Shown: positions 61,695 to 64,000 of the stretch, one piece after another | How positions within the stretch are numbered: the stretch's first letter is position 1 | How the letters are laid out: each line of letters begins with the position of its first letter | Assembly (NCBI GenBank): GCA_009746045.1 | Contig: RPFO01000041.1 | Coordinates: 9,876,065-9,940,064, forward strand | DNA: 64,000 bases | Reading direction: 5' to 3' | From: Mesostigma viride | Lineage: Eukaryota > Streptophyta > Mesostigmatophyceae > Mesostigmatales > Mesostigmataceae | Translations under genes and position numbers: made by a program | Notes under the pieces: generated by a model | The model's database searches: none | What the model saw: only the letters and a program-made list of their open reading frames with translations | Told to the model about the DNA's origin: nothing

Positions 61695-64000
61695 CAAAAT
61701 CCCAATAGGATTTCTTATACAGTTATATAATTTATCCTAAACTCTGAAGCCTTGCCATAGGCCCCTAGTGGGCTGCTTGTGCCCTGATTCTCATACTGGG
61801 GTATACGCAGCCGGCAGCCGGCAGCCCTACTAAGACACGCGACGATGATAACTTAGCATGCATACAAGCATGTGCACATGGTAACAATAGGAGGCTACAA
61901 AACATAGTAATTTGACGGTAGGCAGTGTATAGCTCTCACATTGGCTCACCCATACATGGCGCGGCCTGACTAAGTAAGTTATTAAACATGATGCCGCCTG
62001 TTTGCATGCACCCTACACCCATAGGCCATTGGAAGTTGGAAAAGCTACCTCAGGAGACCCGGGTTCCTCTATAAAAACGAGGACCAGGTTCTTCGTCACC
62101 GCTAGGTAGTGCCATCTTGGCTTTCTTTGTATGTTGGTTCCCAGTTTTACCGCCGGGCCGGCGCAGCTCCCTGTCCGTCCATTTCACATGCGCTCCCTTC
62201 TAACGTCCCCTTCTAACTCGATGCCTGCCTGCGCCTGGTCTGTAACGACCGTGCCCAAAGCCCGCCGACCGCTTGCACTGCCGGCCAAGGTTAAAATGTC
62301 ACCGCCTCGTGAGAAATGGTCTTTGAATTTGTAGCCCAGGGGAATCGGGGGCTCTTTCTTCTTTGTCATGATTCGCTTCTCTAGCGCACTATCGAATAAT
62401 GCAGGATTAGAAAACACGCAAAACAAAGTCAGCTGGCTCGACTGCCGTGAACTTCATCAACGTTTTGCGGCTCAGCACCTTCACATCGTGTTGCGTACCT
62501 ACTGCAGGTCTGCAGTCTGCAGCGCATTTGTTACCCGGCCCGCTCTACCAGTCTAGTCTTCGCATTTGACAGACTGGACTTGCCGGCTGCCCAGTGCTGA
62601 CCCATTCGTTGTAGGGTCAGAGCTGCACCGCCCCACGCCTTTTGTTACTTGGGTACGGAACATCGATTTACTCACAAGTTGAAGTTGAAACTGTAGCCCG
62701 TCCTCAACAGTTACTGTTACTGTAGTACGTCCAACAACAGTCTACAAATCTCTGCTGCCCATTGCGTGGCAACAACAACAGCAACAACATTTGTGCTGGT
62801 CAAGCTCACACCGGTATTTTAAGTGGGCAACATGAACGCCAGCTGATGAAGTCGCGAGCAAGCAGGGCCTCGGAGGAGAGCGAGACGACGATCCCCTGCA
62901 ACAACATACGCCATTGAACCAATGTCGCGTGCCGGTCCATTACGTTCTTATTTACCCACGGGTAAGCTATTGTGACGTGACTTTTACGTCCGTGGAACCT
63001 TTGCGGTTTACTTTACCGCTTTGTCTTTGCGCCGCGCCGCGGAATCACGCGTCCACTGAATCGTCGGCGGATCTTCTGAATTTGTCCAAGTGCGAGTGCG
63101 TTCGCATTTGCGGCGGTGGGCTAAGGGGGGATTTGGGCTACCGGTCGTCACCGGGGCAGTCTAGGCGCTGGCGCGCGCCACTAAGGCAGGCCAGGCATGT
63201 TGGGCTGGCTGCCGGCCCAGTGATCACGTGCTCTGCCAGGACTACAGCGAGGGGCACCAGACTTTGTGGAGAACGACCAGGGCTACACGTGAAACGTCGC
63301 GAACGGTCAGCACGCTTTGAGCAGCGGTGCCTGAGATGGCCGGCAATTTAGCCTGGTTAATTTCTGATTGCGGCAGCGCTTTTTAGTGTTGCAAAATATC
63401 TACAAGTCGTTTAGCTTGTGCTTGGACAGATTTGTTCATGAGATTTGGTTTGTGTCAGGCAAGCACCTGATCTAACGTTAAAAAGCGCATGCTAGATTTG
63501 CGGCACCTTGTTCAGCGTATTTTGGTCGTCACTGGCTGATGTCATGTTGGAAAGGTTAGCTAGTTGCGCAGGTGAAAGGGATGAACAGTCGGCCATTGTT
63601 ATCGTTGTTCGTTCAGTTTTCACTTCACAACGACGCAGTTGTCTTCATGTGATTAACTAGTAGAACAACCTGGCCGCAACCTCCGTGATGGTTGCGAGAT
63701 TGTTTTCATGGGTCGAGGCGAGATAGGCATACAAGTTAAGCCTTTTTGGATTTGTCTCGAGGACAGTCGTCGCAGGGACTACCAGTATGGTAGATTCGCC
63801 TGGGCGCTGTCGGTAGCTTAGGGTGAGAGCGGTTGGCTGGGTGTTGGCATACATCCGGACAAGGCCAACTTCCGTAAGGAGAGCGGGTAGCGGATGTTCA
63901 TGGTATTGGACATGCCGGACTTGCTTGCTCGAAGCTAGGCAGGCCAGGGGCTGGAATTAGCCAGTCTTTCTTGTTGATGAACATTGGTTTTGGCTAAAAT
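61695..64000. other. No gene recognised; TATA-like box at about 62072
   Basis: CTCTATAAAAACGAGG near 62069-62084 looks like a plus-strand core promoter, followed by short frames (62131-62334 plus strand, 62184-62426 minus strand) that I cannot identify. A 145-residue frame at 62914-63351 shows no motif. There may be a spliced host gene here that cannot be resolved by eye. Confidence 0.35.

Overview
This window looks like nuclear DNA of a eukaryote, most likely a protist or alga. The support is dense nested retrotransposons (Ty3/gypsy, Ty1/copia, APE-type LINEs), a piggyBac transposon, AATAAA-type polyadenylation signals, a SWIM/FAR1-type transposase remnant and a GT29 (sialyltransferase-family) gene. 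There are no bacterial operons, rRNA genes or CRISPR arrays. I cannot name the species. Captured cytosine methyltransferases in LTR retrotransposons are known from dinoflagellates and streptophyte algae, which fits an alga without proving one.

Layout. 1-4.2 kb: simple repeats, a 174-bp tandem repeat, a decayed coding-like stretch and a (CACGGTGT)n higher-order minisatellite. 4.3-14.1 kb: a visibly GC-rich, gene-dense, intron-poor island. It holds a two-Ig plus LamG-like fibre-type protein, several unrecognised proteins, a large coiled-coil protein, an 800-bp foldback and a promoter-like block shared by two genes. I read it as a candidate endogenous viral fragment, but I found no capsid, packaging ATPase, polymerase or integrase gene. 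15-22.3 kb: a degenerate Ty3/gypsy element on the minus strand, with an upstream C5-DNA-methyltransferase domain and a PHD finger after its integrase. Its reverse transcriptase is split by a 1,663-bp array of five 250-bp units in mixed orientation joined by 76-bp palindromes. The array is bounded by a 5-bp target duplication. 23.4-30.6 kb: a LINE whose RT is split by a 2.85-kb piggyBac element with TTAA ends, whose transposase has lost its DDE core. 30.6-40.3 kb: an ORF1-only LINE-like element split by an 8.0-kb copia element with nearly identical LTRs and a GGAGC target duplication. 40-44.5 kb: LINE tails in both orientations and a pair of 1,037-bp direct repeats. 45.06-46.30 kb: an intact GT29 gene, the best candidate for an ordinary host gene. 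47.6-53.5 kb: a 1.6-1.9-kb repeat present twice. 54.1-55.9 kb: a MITE-like element and a SWIM-domain transposase remnant. 57.8-61.4 kb: a second, frameshifted LINE and a truncated tail. The remainder to 64 kb is unassigned.

Three clean nested insertions (array in gypsy, piggyBac in LINE, copia in ORF1-only element) can be reconstructed from their target duplications, giving a relative insertion history. Many otherwise well-preserved reading frames carry single-base frameshifts, often in homopolymers, so some apparent pseudogenes may reflect consensus errors.
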